Assembly: GCF_001431465.1 (NCBI RefSeq) | Contig: NZ_LDJJ01000027.1 | Location: 38,964-102,963 of the forward strand | Direction of reading: 5' to 3' | From: Stenotrophomonas terrae | GTDB taxonomy: Bacteria > Pseudomonadota > Gammaproteobacteria > Xanthomonadales > Xanthomonadaceae | DNA length: 64,000 bases | Shown here: in pieces, positions 34,608-44,600 of the stretch | Layout of the letters: every line of letters begins with the position of its first letter | Numbering within the stretch: the first letter of the stretch is position 1 | Program-made: the position numbers and the translations under genes | The notes under the pieces: model-generated | The model's database searches: none | What the model was told of the DNA's origin: nothing | What the model saw: only the letters and a program-made list of their open reading frames with translations

Positions 34608-36287
34608 TCAGGAATGCCGTCCGCTGCGCCAGATCGAGAACAGGATCCACACCCCGCAGATGCCGGCGCCGACAAAGCCCAGCAGCCCCAGGGCCAGGAA
34701 CCAGCGGCTGGAGAGCCCGCCCACGCTGTGCATCACGATCGACGAGCCGATGATCAGCGCCGCGGTGATCACCCCCACCACCAGGCGGTTGGCGGCGCGG
34801 TTGACCTGGTCGCCAAAGCCCTGCAAGGCGGTGGTTTCCACCTTCAGCTTGAGCTGTCCACGGCGTGCGGCCTGCACCAGCCGGCGCAGGTCGCGCGGTA
34901 GTTCGCCGGCGAAATCCAGCATCCCCAGCAGACTGCGGCGGCCACGCTTGAGCAGCGCCTTGGGCGCGTAGCGCTGCATCACCACCCGCTCCAGGAACGG
35001 ACGCGCGGCACTGGCCATGTCGAAATCCGGATCCAGCTGCCGGCCCATGCCTTCCAGGGTAAGGAAGGCCTTGATCATCAACGCCAGGTCGGCCGGCAAG
35101 GTCAGGCTGTAACTGCGCAGCAGCTGGGTGATATCGCCCAGCATCAGGCCGATGCGCAGATCCTTCAGTGGCACGCCACGGTACTGGTCGACGAACTGGC
35201 TGATGTCCTGCTGCAGCCGGGCCTCGTCAACCTCCACGCCACCGGCCCAGTCCAGCAGCACGTCGGCCACCGCCTGCGGTTCCTGCTCGACCAGCCCGTG
35301 CAACAGCTGTGCAACCTGGAAGCGGCGCGCTTCGGACAGTGCGCCGACCATGCCGAAGTCGATCACGCCGATACGCCCGTCGCGCATGTAGAAAATATTG
35401 CCCGGATGCGGATCAGCGTGGAAATAGCCGTCTTCAAGCACCATCTTCAACACGATGTCGGCACCGCGGCGGGCCAAGGCAGCGCGGTCCAGACCTGCGT
35501 CATCCACGGCATCCAGCTTGCGGCCCGGAATGCCATCGACGAAGTCCTGCACGTTGAGGCTTTCGCAGGTCCACTGCCAGTGCACGCTGGGAATCAGGAT
35601 GTCGTCGCGGCCCTCGAAGTTGCGCGCAATGCGTTCGGCGTTGCGGCATTCAGCAGCGAAATCCATTTCGCTGCGCAGCGATACGGTGAACTGCTGCACC
35701 ACTTCGGCCGGGCGATAGCGGCGCAAGTCGGGCAAGCGCGCCTCAACGATTTCCGACAGCCGCGCCAGCAGGCGCAGATCGGCCTCGACCACATCGCGGA
35801 TGCCGGGCCGGCGGATTTTCAGCACGACTTCGCGGCCATCGTGGAGGCGCGCGCGATGCGCCTGCGCCAACGACGCGGCGGCCATCGGTGTCTCATCAAG
35901 AAAGGCGAATACCTGCGCGGGCGGCGCACCGAGATCGGCCTGCAACTGCTCACGGATGGCCGCATACGGCAGCGCCGGCACTGCGTTCTGCAGTTCGGAC
36001 AACTCGGCGATCCATTCCGGTGGCAGCAGATCCACGCGGGTGGCCAGCACCTGGCCAAGCTTGACGAAGGTCGGCCCCAGCTCCTGCATCGCGCTGCGTA
36101 CACGTACCGGCGCAGTCATCCGCAGCATTTGCTGGCTGTCGTTCCAACGCACCAGACGACCGGCGCGTTCGAGCACCGAGGCGAGCCCGATGCGGCGCAC
36201 CACGTCGCCAAAACCATAACGGATCAGGACGCCGGCAATTTCCTGCAGCCGGCCCAGATCGCGGACGGTGCCCAGTGTTTCCCACAT
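34608..36287 (-). CDS. ubiB: UbiB-family atypical kinase (ubiquinone biosynthesis)
   Basis: 559 residues of the ABC1/ADCK/UbiB family, needed for coenzyme Q synthesis. It shows the KxGQ motif (FVKLGQVLATRVDLLP), the Ala-rich nucleotide loop AAASLAQAHRARL, VVLKIRRPG, the catalytic-loop HADPHPGNIFYM, the DFG-like VIDFGMVG and two C-terminal membrane helices (VVGVITAALIIGSSIVM, FLALGLLGFVGAGICGVWILF). The start MWETLGTVRDLGRL is preferred; the longer frame runs through pncC as a shadow. It is away from the usual ubiE-ubiJ-ubiB cluster. Confidence 0.9.
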   Translation of the reverse strand: MWETLGTVRDLGRLQEIAGVLIRYGFGDVVRRIGLASVLERAGRLVRWNDSQQMLRMTAPVRVRSAMQELGPTFVKLGQVLATRVDLLPPEWIAELSELQNAVPALPYAAIREQLQADLGAPPAQVFAFLDETPMAAASLAQAHRARLHDGREVVLKIRRPGIRDVVEADLRLLARLSEIVEARLPDLRRYRPAEVVQQFTVSLRSEMDFAAECRNAERIARNFEGRDDILIPSVHWQWTCESLNVQDFVDGIPGRKLDAVDDAGLDRAALARRGADIVLKMVLEDGYFHADPHPGNIFYMRDGRIGVIDFGMVGALSEARRFQVAQLLHGLVEQEPQAVADVLLDWAGGVEVDEARLQQDISQFVDQYRGVPLKDLRIGLMLGDITQLLRSYSLTLPADLALMIKAFLTLEGMGRQLDPDFDMASAARPFLERVVMQRYAPKALLKRGRRSLLGMLDFAGELPRDLRRLVQAARRGQLKLKVETTALQGFGDQVNRAANRLVVGVITAALIIGSSIVMHSVGGLSSRWFLALGLLGFVGAGICGVWILFSIWRSGRHS

Positions 36288-36322
36288 CGATGTGTACCCC
36301 GCTTGGTAGCAGGGCCAGCATG

Positions 36323-36817
36323 TCACAGTTGCTCGGCAATGCCCCGCAATGCAGCACCCACGGTTTGCCTGCGTACGGCATCGCGGTCGCCGTCGAACTG
36401 GAACAACTGTGCGCGGGCGTACCCGCCGCGCCGCTTCCAGCCTATCCAGACGCTGCCCACCGGTTTGTCCGGGCTGCCGCCGCCGGGGCCGGCAATGCCG
36501 GTGACCGCCACCGCGATGCCGGCACCGGAATTGATCAAGGCGCCAGCCACCATTTCCAGCACGGTTTCGCGGCTCACCGCGCCGTACTGCTCCAGGGTCT
36601 GCGCACGCACACCGAGCAGGCGCTGCTTGGCCTCGTAGCTGTAGACCACCATGCCGCAATCGAAGAATGCCGAGGAGCCGGCTATGTCGGTCATGCTCTT
36701 GGCGATCCAGCCGCCACTGCAGCTTTCCGCGGTCACCAGTTGCAACGAGGCTTGCTGCAGGCGCTCGCCAAGCGCGGCGGCCTGGGCGTTGAGATCGGCA
36801 TCGGTTGGATTGGACAT
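36323..36817 (-). CDS. pncC: Nicotinamide-nucleotide amidohydrolase (CinA C-terminal domain)
   Basis: Deamidates NMN to NaMN in pyridine nucleotide recycling. 164 residues consisting only of the CinA C-terminal domain: LVTAESCSGGWIAKSMTDIAGSSAFFDCGMVVYSYEAKQRLLGV with the catalytic Ser in SCSGG, and AVAVTGIAGPGGGSPDKPVGSVWIGW. CinA-type genes very often lie just before recA; here lexA and ubiB stand between. It is 35 bases upstream of ubiB. Confidence 0.92.
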   Translation of the reverse strand: MSNPTDADLNAQAAALGERLQQASLQLVTAESCSGGWIAKSMTDIAGSSAFFDCGMVVYSYEAKQRLLGVRAQTLEQYGAVSRETVLEMVAGALINSGAGIAVAVTGIAGPGGGSPDKPVGSVWIGWKRRGGYARAQLFQFDGDRDAVRRQTVGAALRGIAEQL

Positions 36818-36985
36818 CGCGATAGCAGGGTTTTGTGGGGAACCCTGACGTTTTACCGCAGATCAGGCCTGTATGTCAGGGCACAGCCGGTGGCCGGTCC
36901 AATGTGTGAGCCGGCATTGCGCGCGGGATTCGCTGTGTAGCCGATGTAGTTGGGCCATGCGCCCTTTTGCGGTCTGGCAGTGTGG

Positions 36986-37132
36986 CGGCTTCGCGGCTTA
37001 CGCCGCTCCTACAAAAAACAGCTGCGGCTGCTGTGGGAGCGGCGTAAACCGCGAAGCTGATATTGCTTGAGGCCACTGGCAGTTGTGCCATCTGACACGA
37101 TGCCAGCTTCGCGGCTTATGCCGCTCCCACAA
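36986..37132. repeat. Three REP palindromes
   Basis: The 400-base gap between pncC and hflX has no gene. It contains GGCTTCGCGGCTTACGCCGC (36987-37013), a reversed copy (37033-37058, GGGAGCGGCGTAAACCGC) and a third in the first orientation (37105-37131). A weak stem GGCAG...CTGCC at about 37147-37172 lies near the hflX end but lacks a T-run. The stretch 36818-36985 shows nothing I recognise. Confidence 0.75.
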
Positions 37133-37217
37133 ACAAGCGGCTCATGCGGCAGCACTCTCTGTGAGTACTGCCAGGGCTGTCGTTCCCCTTATCAGCTCAA
37201 TCGGCAAGCCGCCGATC

Positions 37218-38528
37218 TCACCACTCAGGCAGCTTTTCCGGCAACAACGGCTTGATCACCGCGCCGTCTTCGCTGGCGGCCAGCTTCTCGGCCTCGGCGA
37301 TGGGAATATCCACCTCGACCAGCCAGCCGTCTTCGTCCGCCTGCTCGCTGCGGATGACTTCCAGCTGGTGCAGGCGCGCGCGCAGGCGGCCGGCACTGGG
37401 CGGCAGACGCACGCTGCCGGTGACGTGCTGCAGGCCCAGGCGCTTGCCCAGCACCGACTGCAGCAGTTCCAGCCCACGGCCGTCGCGTGCGGAAACCCAC
37501 ACCCGCTCGCGCCGTGAGTCGTCCGGTACGCCGTCCTGTGCATCGTGGCGCACTTCGGCACCTTCGATACGATCGATCTTGTTGAACACCAGCAGCTGCG
37601 GCAAGTCGCCCGCACCTACCGCTTCCAGTACCTCATCGACCTGGGCGATGCGCTCTTCACGCAGCGGATCGGCGGCATCGACCAGATGCAGCAGGAAATC
37701 CGCTTCGCGCGCTTCGGACAGCGTTGAGCGGAATGCCGCCACCAGATCATGCGGCAGGTTGCGCACGAAGCCGACGGTATCGGCCAGCATCGCATTGCCG
37801 CCCGGCAGATTGATCCGCCGCACGGTCGGGTCCAGGGTGGCAAACAACTGGTCGGCAGCGTAAGCCTCGGCACCGGTCAACGCATTGAACAGCGTGGACT
37901 TGCCTGCATTGGTATAGCCGACCAGGGCGATACGCGGCATTTCGCTGCGGACCCGCGCACGGCGCATCTGGGTGCGCTGCACCTCGACCTTCTCCAGCCG
38001 CTTCTGCAACTGCTCGACCCGCTTCTGCAGCAGGCGGCGGTCGGTTTCCAGCTGGGTTTCACCCGGGCCACGCAAACCGATGGAACCACCGCGCTGACGC
38101 TCAAGGTGGGTCCAGCCGCGCACCAGCCGGGTCGACATATGCCGCAACTGGGCCAGCTCGACCTGCAGCTTGCCCTCGTGGCTGTGTGCCCGCTGGGCGA
38201 AGATATCCAGGATCAGGCCGGTGCGATCGATCACGCGACGCTCCAGGTAGCGCTCAAGGTTGCGCTCCTGCACCGGGCTGAGTTGATGATTGACCAGCAC
38301 CAGATCGGCACCGGTGGCGTCGGCCGCAGCCTTCACCTCTTCCAGCTTGCCACTGCCGATCAGGGTGGAAGGATTGGGCCGATCCATGCGTGCGCTGATG
38401 GTCGCGGCAATGCTTGCCCCGGCCGAACGTGCGAGGTCGGTGAATTCTTCCAGCACATCTTCTTCCAGCCGGCCAACATGCGGCTGGATCAACAGCGCAT
38501 GTTCGCCCTTTTTCGAGCGGTCAAACAT
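37218..38528 (-). CDS. hflX: Ribosome-splitting GTPase HflX
   Basis: Rescues stalled 70S ribosomes under stress. 436 residues: N-terminal HflX domain (1-190, with SGKLEEVKAAADATGADLVLVNHQLSPVQERNLE and RGPGETQLETDRRLL), then a G domain with G1 GYTNAGKST, G3 DTVGFVRNLPHDLV and G4 NKID, and a C-terminal region including VSARDGRGLELL. It sits 14 bases after hfq, giving the conserved hfq-hflX pair; in E. coli hflK/hflC follow, but here the transcript ends in repeats. Confidence 0.96.
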   Translation of the reverse strand: MFDRSKKGEHALLIQPHVGRLEEDVLEEFTDLARSAGASIAATISARMDRPNPSTLIGSGKLEEVKAAADATGADLVLVNHQLSPVQERNLERYLERRVIDRTGLILDIFAQRAHSHEGKLQVELAQLRHMSTRLVRGWTHLERQRGGSIGLRGPGETQLETDRRLLQKRVEQLQKRLEKVEVQRTQMRRARVRSEMPRIALVGYTNAGKSTLFNALTGAEAYAADQLFATLDPTVRRINLPGGNAMLADTVGFVRNLPHDLVAAFRSTLSEAREADFLLHLVDAADPLREERIAQVDEVLEAVGAGDLPQLLVFNKIDRIEGAEVRHDAQDGVPDDSRRERVWVSARDGRGLELLQSVLGKRLGLQHVTGSVRLPPSAGRLRARLHQLEVIRSEQADEDGWLVEVDIPIAEAEKLAASEDGAVIKPLLPEKLPEW

Positions 38529-38542
38529 GCGCCGCCACCTGC

Positions 38543-38830
38543 TTATTCGTTGTCGTTGTCAATTTCGTCATCAGCTGCCTGGCTTCCATCACCCGATTGC
38601 ACGTAACCACCACCCGGCCCCACGCGCACATTGCGCGCCGGCACCACCGTGGAAATAGCGTGCTTGTAGACCATCTGGCTGACGGTATTACGCAGCAGCA
38701 CCACAAACTGATCGAACGACTCGATCGTGCCCTGCAATTTGATGCCATTTACCAGGTAGACCGAAACCGGCACGCGCTCACGGCGCAACGCATTCAGAAA
38801 CGGATCCTGCAAAGACTGCCCCTTGGACAT
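38543..38830 (-). CDS. hfq: RNA chaperone Hfq
   Basis: Hexameric Sm-like protein joining small RNAs to mRNAs. 95 residues: [48 protein letters not shown], with Q8, F42-equivalent and the [11 protein letters not shown]m2 motif. The tail [23 protein letters not shown] is short, Gly/Ser-rich and ends in a strongly acidic tip, the type that releases RNA from the core. The ATG follows GAGGAGTAG. Confidence 0.97.
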   Translation of the reverse strand: MSKGQSLQDPFLNALRRERVPVSVYLVNGIKLQGTIESFDQFVVLLRNTVSQMVYKHAISTVVPARNVRVGPGGGYVQSGDGSQAADDEIDNDNE

Positions 38831-38922
38831 CGTCTACTCCTCGTTATTGTTTTTATGAACCGGACTGATGGCGGCGTCCCCTGCCCGCCCGGAACCCTGA
38901 TGGTACACCGCCGCGCGCTTGC

Positions 38923-39876
38923 TCAGCCTTGCAGAAAGCGGGAAACCGCGTTCCGCACACCAGACATGTCCCGAACTGGATCAAACCAGCGCGCATCCAG
39001 CTCGCCGCGCAGCCAGGTGATCTGCCGTTTGGCCAGCTGACGGGTGGCAAACACGCCCTTGTCGCGGAATTCAGCGGCAGTGCCCTGGCCGTCCAGGAAC
39101 TGCCAGGCCTGCCGGTAGCCCACCGCGCGTACCGCCGGCAGGTCCAGTGGCGCGGCGACCGTCGCCATCTGCGGCAGTGCCCGCAAGGCCCGCACTTCGT
39201 CCAGGAAGCCGCGCTCCAGCATCAGGTCGAAGCGGCGCTCGATACGCTGATGCAGCACCGCGCGCTCGGCCGGGGCCAGCACCAGTTTCAGCACCCGCAC
39301 CGGCAGCCGCGCGATGCCCGGCAATGCCTGCCAATAGCTGATCGGCTTGCCGGTCAGACGATAAACCTCCAACGCCCGCTGGATGCGCTGCGGATCGGTG
39401 GCATGAATGCGCGCGGCGGCCACCGGGTCCAGTTGCGCCAGCTGGGCATGCAGGGCCGGCCAGCCGCAGGCCTCTGCCTCGGCGGCAATCGCCGCACGCG
39501 TGGCAGGGTCCGCCTCCGGCATCGGTGACAACCCCTGCAGCAGGGCACGGAAATACAGGCCGGTACCGCCGGCCAGTATCGGCAATTTGCCGCGCGCGAC
39601 GATGTCACGCACCGCCGCCGTTGCATCTGCCGAAAACTCGGCAGCCGAATAGGTCTGCCAGGGGTCCCGCAGGTCCAGCAGATGGTGGGGAATACCGTCC
39701 TGTTCGGCGGCGTCCGGCTTGGCTGCGCCAATCTCCAGGCCACGGTAGACCAGTGCCGAATCGACGCTGACGATCTCACCGTCATAGGCCTTGGCCAAGG
39801 CAATCGCCGCTGCGGTCTTGCCCGAGGCGGTAGGCCCCATCAGGGCGATGGCCAATGGCCGTTGATCGGCGCCCAT
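38923..39876 (-). CDS. miaA: tRNA dimethylallyltransferase
   Basis: Puts the isopentenyl group on A37 of UNN-reading tRNAs using DMAPP. 317 residues: P-loop [46 protein letters not shown], the tRNA-binding [14 protein letters not shown]. The ATG overlaps the folP stop by one base (TGATG); a TTG one codon earlier is the alternative. miaA-hfq-hflX is conserved among proteobacteria; mutL, the usual upstream partner, is absent here and folP takes its place. Confidence 0.96.
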   Translation of the reverse strand: MGADQRPLAIALMGPTASGKTAAAIALAKAYDGEIVSVDSALVYRGLEIGAAKPDAAEQDGIPHHLLDLRDPWQTYSAAEFSADATAAVRDIVARGKLPILAGGTGLYFRALLQGLSPMPEADPATRAAIAAEAEACGWPALHAQLAQLDPVAAARIHATDPQRIQRALEVYRLTGKPISYWQALPGIARLPVRVLKLVLAPAERAVLHQRIERRFDLMLERGFLDEVRALRALPQMATVAAPLDLPAVRAVGYRQAWQFLDGQGTAAEFRDKGVFATRQLAKRQITWLRGELDARWFDPVRDMSGVRNAVSRFLQG

Positions 39877-40772
39877 CAATCCTCATCCGGCCAGCGCGGC
39901 ATGGCAGGCTTGTCGGCGCGCGGCGCAGGTACTGCAGCCACCGCTGCGAGCACCTTGAGCGCATCCACGGTTGCAGCCACATCATGCACACGCACCATCA
40001 TCGCGCCGTTCTGCACCGCCAGCAGATGTGCAGCCAGCGAGCCAGCCACGCGTTCGGCAGCCAGCGCGCGGCCGGTGACATCGCCGATGCAACGCTTGCG
40101 CGAAAAGCCCGCCAGCAGCGGCGCGCCCAGGCTGTTCAACCGCGCCTGCGCCGCCAGCAAGGCGAAATTCTGCGCGGTGTCCTTGTTGAAGCCATAGCCA
40201 GGGTCGAGCAGCAGCCGCTTGCGCCCGATGCCTGCCATTTCGGCGGCAAAGATGCGTTCGGCAAGGAAACGCTGCACATCCCCGGCGATATCGACATAGC
40301 TGTGCGCAATGCCGGCGTCGTAGGGCCCGCCAACCGCGTGCATCAACACCACCGCCGCCTTGGAGTCGGCAACCGCCTCGAGTGCACCGGGCTGCTGCAG
40401 GGCCTGCACGTCGTTGATCATGTGCGCACCGGCGGCAAGCGCGGCGCGCATCACCTCCGGCTTGAAGGTGTCCACGCTCAACGGCACCGACACCCGCGCG
40501 GCCAGGGCTTCGATCACCGGCACAACCCGATCGATCTCTTCCTGTACCGACACCGGGCTTGCGCCCGGACGGGTGGATTCGCCGCCGATGTCGAGCAGGT
40601 CGGCCCCTTGCTCCACCAGCGCCAATGCATGCGCAACCGCAGCCGCGGTATCGGCATGCTGGCCGCCATCGGAGAACGAATCCGGGGTGACATTGACGAT
40701 GCCCATTACCAGCGGCCGGTCCAGCCGCAGCGTCAGGCCGCCGCATTCCAGGGTGGGGACAACATCAAACAT
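39876..40772 (-). CDS. folP: Dihydropteroate synthase
   Basis: Joins p-aminobenzoate to the pterin diphosphate made by FolK; the target of sulfonamides. 298 residues with [71 protein letters not shown] and [13 protein letters not shown]. The ATG giving [12 protein letters not shown] has AGGAG six bases before it, better than the start seven codons upstream. ftsH-folP order matches E. coli; here a small membrane protein gene stands between. Confidence 0.96.
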   Translation of the reverse strand: MFDVVPTLECGGLTLRLDRPLVMGIVNVTPDSFSDGGQHADTAAAVAHALALVEQGADLLDIGGESTRPGASPVSVQEEIDRVVPVIEALAARVSVPLSVDTFKPEVMRAALAAGAHMINDVQALQQPGALEAVADSKAAVVLMHAVGGPYDAGIAHSYVDIAGDVQRFLAERIFAAEMAGIGRKRLLLDPGYGFNKDTAQNFALLAAQARLNSLGAPLLAGFSRKRCIGDVTGRALAAERVAGSLAAHLLAVQNGAMMVRVHDVAATVDALKVLAAVAAVPAPRADKPAMPRWPDED

Positions 40773-40895
40773 GGGCGCTCCTGCGGACGGCAACCAGACC
40801 TAGTCTAAGCCGCCGCAAGCGGGGCTCAAACGCTGTCGTATCAGTGTTTAGGGACCACCTGCCAAGCAGCGGCAAGGCACGTGACCGGGATCGCT

Positions 40896-41084
40896 TCACG
40901 GCTTTTTGCGAGCGCGGATGCGGCTGCCGATCAGGCTCAGGATCACCCCCAACACTACGCCGATGAAGATGCCGGCCAGGAAATTATTGGTCTTCACCCC
41001 GAAGCCGACGCCGGCGACGGTGGCGATGATCATTTCCGGCACATTGGCCGAGGGCGCCTTGGGCGGCGGCGGGGAAGCATTCAT
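40896..41084 (-). CDS. Small membrane protein, unknown
   Basis: 62 residues: a Pro-rich start MNASPPPPKAPSANVPEM, then two likely helices (IIATVAGVGFGVKTNNFLAGIFIGVVLGVILSLIG, perhaps one long hairpin) and a basic end SRIRARKKP predicted inside. Preceded by CCAGGTCCAGTCCC. Codon use looks like that of its neighbours. It lies between ftsH and folP on the same strand, so might be an FtsH substrate or partner, but that is a guess from position only. Confidence 0.75.
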   Translation of the reverse strand: MNASPPPPKAPSANVPEMIIATVAGVGFGVKTNNFLAGIFIGVVLGVILSLIGSRIRARKKP

Positions 41085-41142
41085 GGGACTGGACCTGGAA
41101 AAACCAATATGCCGCTATTCTCGCCCAGCACGCTGGCTGGCG

Positions 41143-41177
41143 CATAAAAAAACGGGCCGGAAAACCGGCCCGTTCTT
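41143..41177 (-). terminator. Terminator of ftsH transcript
   Basis: Perfect ten-base stem AACGGGCCGG/CCGGCCCGTT with AAAA loop; on the minus strand followed by TTTTTTAT, 25 bases after the ftsH stop. Confidence 0.92.
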
Positions 41178-41198
41178 CATTGACACAAGACGACTGCC

Positions 41199-43124
41199 TC
41201 AGTGCTGGCCGGCAGGGTCGGTGATCGGCGTCACCGGCTGCTGCGCGTCGCCACCCTTGCCGTCGTCGGTACGGTCATTGTTGCCACCCTTGTCCACCCA
41301 ACCGGCCGGCGGCGAAGGCTTGCGGCCTTCCATGATCGCCTTGACCTGCTCGGCATCGATGGTTTCCCAGTCCAGCAGCGCGGCGGTCATCGCTTCGACG
41401 ATCTCGCGCTTCTCTTCCAGAATCTTGTAGGCAACCTGGTACTGCTCGTCGAGGATGCGACGGATTTCCGCGTCCACCTTCTGCTGGGTGGCCTCGGAAA
41501 TGGTCTTGCTGTGCATGCCATAGCCGGCTTCTTCGTCGGCGTAGACCATGGTGCCCATCACATCGGACATGCCGTACTTGGTGACCATGCCACGCGCCAG
41601 CTTGGTGGCGCGCTCGAAGTCGTTGGAGGCGCCGGTCGACATCTCACCGACGAAGATCTCCTCGGCGATACGGCCACCAAACAGGATCGCCAGCTCTTCC
41701 AGCATGCGATCGCGGTACTTGCTGATGTGGTCGTGCTCGGGCAACTGCCAGGTCACGCCCAATGCCCAGCCGCGCGGCATGATGGTGACCTTGTGCACCG
41801 GGTCGGCCTTGGGCAACGACATGGCGACAACGGCGTGGCCGGACTCGTGGTAAGCGGTGTTGCGACGCTCATCCTCGCGCATGACCATGCTGCGGCGCTC
41901 AGGACCCATGTAGATCTTGTCCTTGGCGTCCTCGAAGTCCTTCATGTCGACTTCCTGCTTGTTGCGACGAGCCGCAAACAGGGCGCCTTCATTGATCAGG
42001 TTGGCCAGATCGGCACCGGAAAAACCCGGAGTACCGCGTGCCAGCACTTCCGGACGCACGTCATCGGCGGCCGGCACCTTGCGCAGGTGCACGCGCAGGA
42101 TCTGCTCGCGGCCCTTGATGTCTGGCAGGCCGACCATCACCTGGCGGTCGAAACGGCCCGGACGCAGCAGCGCCTTGTCCAGCACGTCGGGTCGGTTGGT
42201 GGCGGCGATCACGATCACGCCTTCACCGCCCTCGAAGCCGTCCATCTCGACCAGCATCTGGTTCAGGGTCTGCTCGCGCTCGTCATGGCCACCGCCCATG
42301 CCCGAGCCGCGGTGACGGCCGACGGCATCGATTTCGTCGATGAAGATGATGCACGGCGCGTGCTTCTTGGCCTGCTCGAACATGTCGCGCACGCGGCTGG
42401 CACCGACGCCGACGAACATCTCGACGAAGTCCGAACCGGAGATGGCGAAGAACGGCACCTTGGCCTCGCCGGCAATGGCGCGGGCCAACAGCGTCTTGCC
42501 GGTACCCGGCGGGCCCACCATCAACACGCCGCGCGGAATCTTGCCGCCCAGCTTGGTGAACTTGGAGGGGTCACGCAGGAACTCGACCAGCTCGCCGACT
42601 TCTTCCTTGGCCTCGTCACAACCGGCGACGTCGGCAAAGGTGACCTTGATCTGGTCTTCGCCCTGCAGCTTGGCGCGGGATTTACCGAAGGACATCGCGC
42701 CCTTGGCCCCACCGCCACCGCCCTGCATCTGCCGCATCATGAAGATCCAGAAACCGATCAACAGCAGTATCGGCAGGAACTGCAGCACGATGCCCCAGAA
42801 ACTCGGGCCAGCCGGCTCCTGACGGGCAACTTCAACATTCTTCGAATACAGCTGATCCAGCAGCTTGGGGTCGGCCGGCGCGTACAGTGCACCGTCAGAG
42901 CCGTCAGCACGCTTGAAGCGCAGGTGGTTGGTGGTCAGCGTGGTCTTGTCGGTGTACTCGACCGACTTGATCCGGCCCGCGTCCACTTCCTGCAGGAACT
43001 GCGTGTAATTACGGGCATCGCCAGCAGCTGCTGCGCCGCTACGCGGGGCAAAGCTCTGGAACACCACCATCAGCACGACGGCGACAACCACCCATAACAG
43101 GAGGTTCTTGGTCAGGTCGTTCAT
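41199..43124 (-). CDS. ftsH: ATP-dependent zinc metalloprotease FtsH
   Basis: Membrane-bound AAA protease that degrades sigma-32, LpxC and damaged membrane proteins. 641 residues: N-terminal helix ([18 protein letters not shown]), periplasmic loop, second helix ([18 protein letters not shown]), AAA module with Walker A GPPGTGKT, Walker [12 protein letters not shown] and SRH region [20 protein letters not shown], then the peptidase HESGH and the third zinc ligand region. Two in-frame ATGs lie six bases apart; the inner one (MNDLTKN) is nine bases from GGAG, the outer only three. 58 bases after rlmE. Confidence 0.97.
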   Translation of the reverse strand: MNDLTKNLLLWVVVAVVLMVVFQSFAPRSGAAAAGDARNYTQFLQEVDAGRIKSVEYTDKTTLTTNHLRFKRADGSDGALYAPADPKLLDQLYSKNVEVARQEPAGPSFWGIVLQFLPILLLIGFWIFMMRQMQGGGGGAKGAMSFGKSRAKLQGEDQIKVTFADVAGCDEAKEEVGELVEFLRDPSKFTKLGGKIPRGVLMVGPPGTGKTLLARAIAGEAKVPFFAISGSDFVEMFVGVGASRVRDMFEQAKKHAPCIIFIDEIDAVGRHRGSGMGGGHDEREQTLNQMLVEMDGFEGGEGVIVIAATNRPDVLDKALLRPGRFDRQVMVGLPDIKGREQILRVHLRKVPAADDVRPEVLARGTPGFSGADLANLINEGALFAARRNKQEVDMKDFEDAKDKIYMGPERRSMVMREDERRNTAYHESGHAVVAMSLPKADPVHKVTIMPRGWALGVTWQLPEHDHISKYRDRMLEELAILFGGRIAEEIFVGEMSTGASNDFERATKLARGMVTKYGMSDVMGTMVYADEEAGYGMHSKTISEATQQKVDAEIRRILDEQYQVAYKILEEKREIVEAMTAALLDWETIDAEQVKAIMEGRKPSPPAGWVDKGGNNDRTDDGKGGDAQQPVTPITDPAGQH

Positions 43125-43182
43125 CCTCATCGGCTCCGGTGTCCCTCTAGATACTAATTTCTGATAAGTCGTACGGTTGAGC

Positions 43183-43815
43183 TTACTTTATCTGGGTGCG
43201 CTTGCCCTGCCCCAAGGCATAAACCTCGGATGAACGCTTGCGTGAAGCGTCCGGCTTGCGAATGGCCACTTTGTCATAACGACGGCGCATTTCGCGCACG
43301 TAGTCGTCAAAGCCGACGCCCTGGAACAACTTGATCAGGAACGCCCCACCCGGCTTGAGATGGTTGTCGGCAAAATCCAACGCCAACTCCGCCAGGTGCA
43401 TCATCCGCGGTTGGTCAACCGCATCCATACCACTCTTATTGGGGGCCATATCCGACAGCACAAGGTCCACCGGCTGATTCCCGAGCATGGCTTCAAATGC
43501 CGATAGGACGTCTTGTTCCCTGAAGTCTCCGTGAAGGAACTCCACGCCAGCCAGCGGCGGCATTTCCAGGATATCCAGTGCCAGTACCCGGCCGGTATCG
43601 CCCATCTGCCTGCGCACCTGCTGCGACCAGCCACCCGGGGCGGCGCCCAGATCGACCACCACCATATGCGGCTTGAGCAAGCGGTCACGCTCCAGCAGCT
43701 CCTCCAGCTTGTAGGCCGCGCGCGAGCGCATGCCCTCCTTCTGGGCCTTTTTTACAAAAGGATCGGAGAAGTGTTCTTTCAGCCAGCGCTGGCTACTTTT
43801 GCTACGGGAAGGCAT
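43183..43815 (-). CDS. rlmE: 23S rRNA 2'-O-ribose U2552 methyltransferase
   Basis: Methylates U2552 on the 50S subunit (RrmJ/FtsJ). 210 residues: VVVDLGAAPGGWSQQ for SAM binding and the K-D-K-E set with the Asp in LVLSDMAPNKSGMDAVDQPR and Lys in AFLIKLFQG. The ATG giving MPSRSKSSQRWLKEHFSDPFVKKAQ is the usual start. rlmE-ftsH with divergent yhbY is conserved in gammaproteobacteria. Confidence 0.97.
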   Translation of the reverse strand: MPSRSKSSQRWLKEHFSDPFVKKAQKEGMRSRAAYKLEELLERDRLLKPHMVVVDLGAAPGGWSQQVRRQMGDTGRVLALDILEMPPLAGVEFLHGDFREQDVLSAFEAMLGNQPVDLVLSDMAPNKSGMDAVDQPRMMHLAELALDFADNHLKPGGAFLIKLFQGVGFDDYVREMRRRYDKVAIRKPDASRKRSSEVYALGQGKRTQIK

Positions 43816-43879
43816 TGGCAATGGGGCTCACAGGGGTGGTCATGATACCCTGAACCCCCTTGATTACCTGTAGTCCTGT

Positions 43880-44185
43880 ATGTCTATCGTCCTGACCTCG
43901 GCCCAGAACCGATTCCTGCGCGGCATCGCGCATGACCTGAAAGCACTGCTGCAAATCGGTGGCAAAGGGGTCACCCCGGCCTTTTTGGCCGAGCTGGACG
44001 AGGTGCTGGAGCGCCACGAGCTGGTCAAGGTCAAAGTGGCTGCAGAAGACCGCGAAGCGCGCGACGCGCTGATCGATGAAATGGTCCAGGCCAGCGCTTC
44101 GGCACTGGTGCAGCGCATCGGCCACGTCGCCGTGCTCTACCGCCCGGCCAAGGAAAAGCGCCAGATCGTTCTGCCGCGCGGCTGA
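43880..44185 (+). CDS. yhbY: YhbY-type CRM-domain RNA-binding protein
   Basis: 101 residues forming one CRM domain: LTSAQNRFLRGIAHDLKALLQIGGKGVTPAFLAELDEVLERHELVKVKV with the conserved GGKG loop that contacts RNA, and VLYRPAKEKRQIVLPR at the end. YhbY binds pre-50S particles. It is divergent from rlmE with only 64 bases between the starts, so their promoters must be close together. Confidence 0.94.
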   Translation: MSIVLTSAQNRFLRGIAHDLKALLQIGGKGVTPAFLAELDEVLERHELVKVKVAAEDREARDALIDEMVQASASALVQRIGHVAVLYRPAKEKRQIVLPRG

Positions 44186-44201
44186 TCGCCGAGGAAGCAA
44201 G

Positions 44202-44582
44202 ATGCAGCTCAGTCGCGAACTACCCGATTACATCTATTCCCTGCGCCAGGCCGATGGCCACCAGGCGAAGGTGAACGACCGCGTGCTGGGCCGCAGCTTC
44301 ATCCTGTCGCCGAACACCCTGATTGAAGACTGGCCGGTGACCTCGGTCGCCGAGCTGAGCGCCGAGCATCTGGCACCGGCCCTGGAACAGAATCCGGCCC
44401 TGGTCATCCTCGGCACGGGTGAAAGGCAGATCTTCCCGCCTGCGGCAGTGATGGCCGCCTGCCTGACCCGCGGCATCGGCATCGAGGTGATGAACAATGC
44501 CTCCGCCGCGCGCACCTTCAACGTGCTGGCCGGCGAGAACCGCCGCGTGGTGATGGCCATCATTCTGGAAAGCGCCTCGTAA
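44202..44582 (+). CDS. DUF498/Mth938-like domain protein
   Basis: 126 residues consisting of one Mth938-like domain (LGRSFILSPNTLIEDWPVTSVAELSAEHLAPALEQNPALVILGTGERQIFPP, then GIGIEVMNNASAARTFNVLAGENRRVVMAIIL). Related to human NDUFAF3 and AAMDC; biochemical role in bacteria is unknown. AGGAAGCAAG precedes the ATG, 16 bases after yhbY, so likely the same transcript. Confidence 0.88.
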   Translation: MQLSRELPDYIYSLRQADGHQAKVNDRVLGRSFILSPNTLIEDWPVTSVAELSAEHLAPALEQNPALVILGTGERQIFPPAAVMAACLTRGIGIEVMNNASAARTFNVLAGENRRVVMAIILESAS

Positions 44583-44600
44583 AGCGGCAGCAGTACCGGC

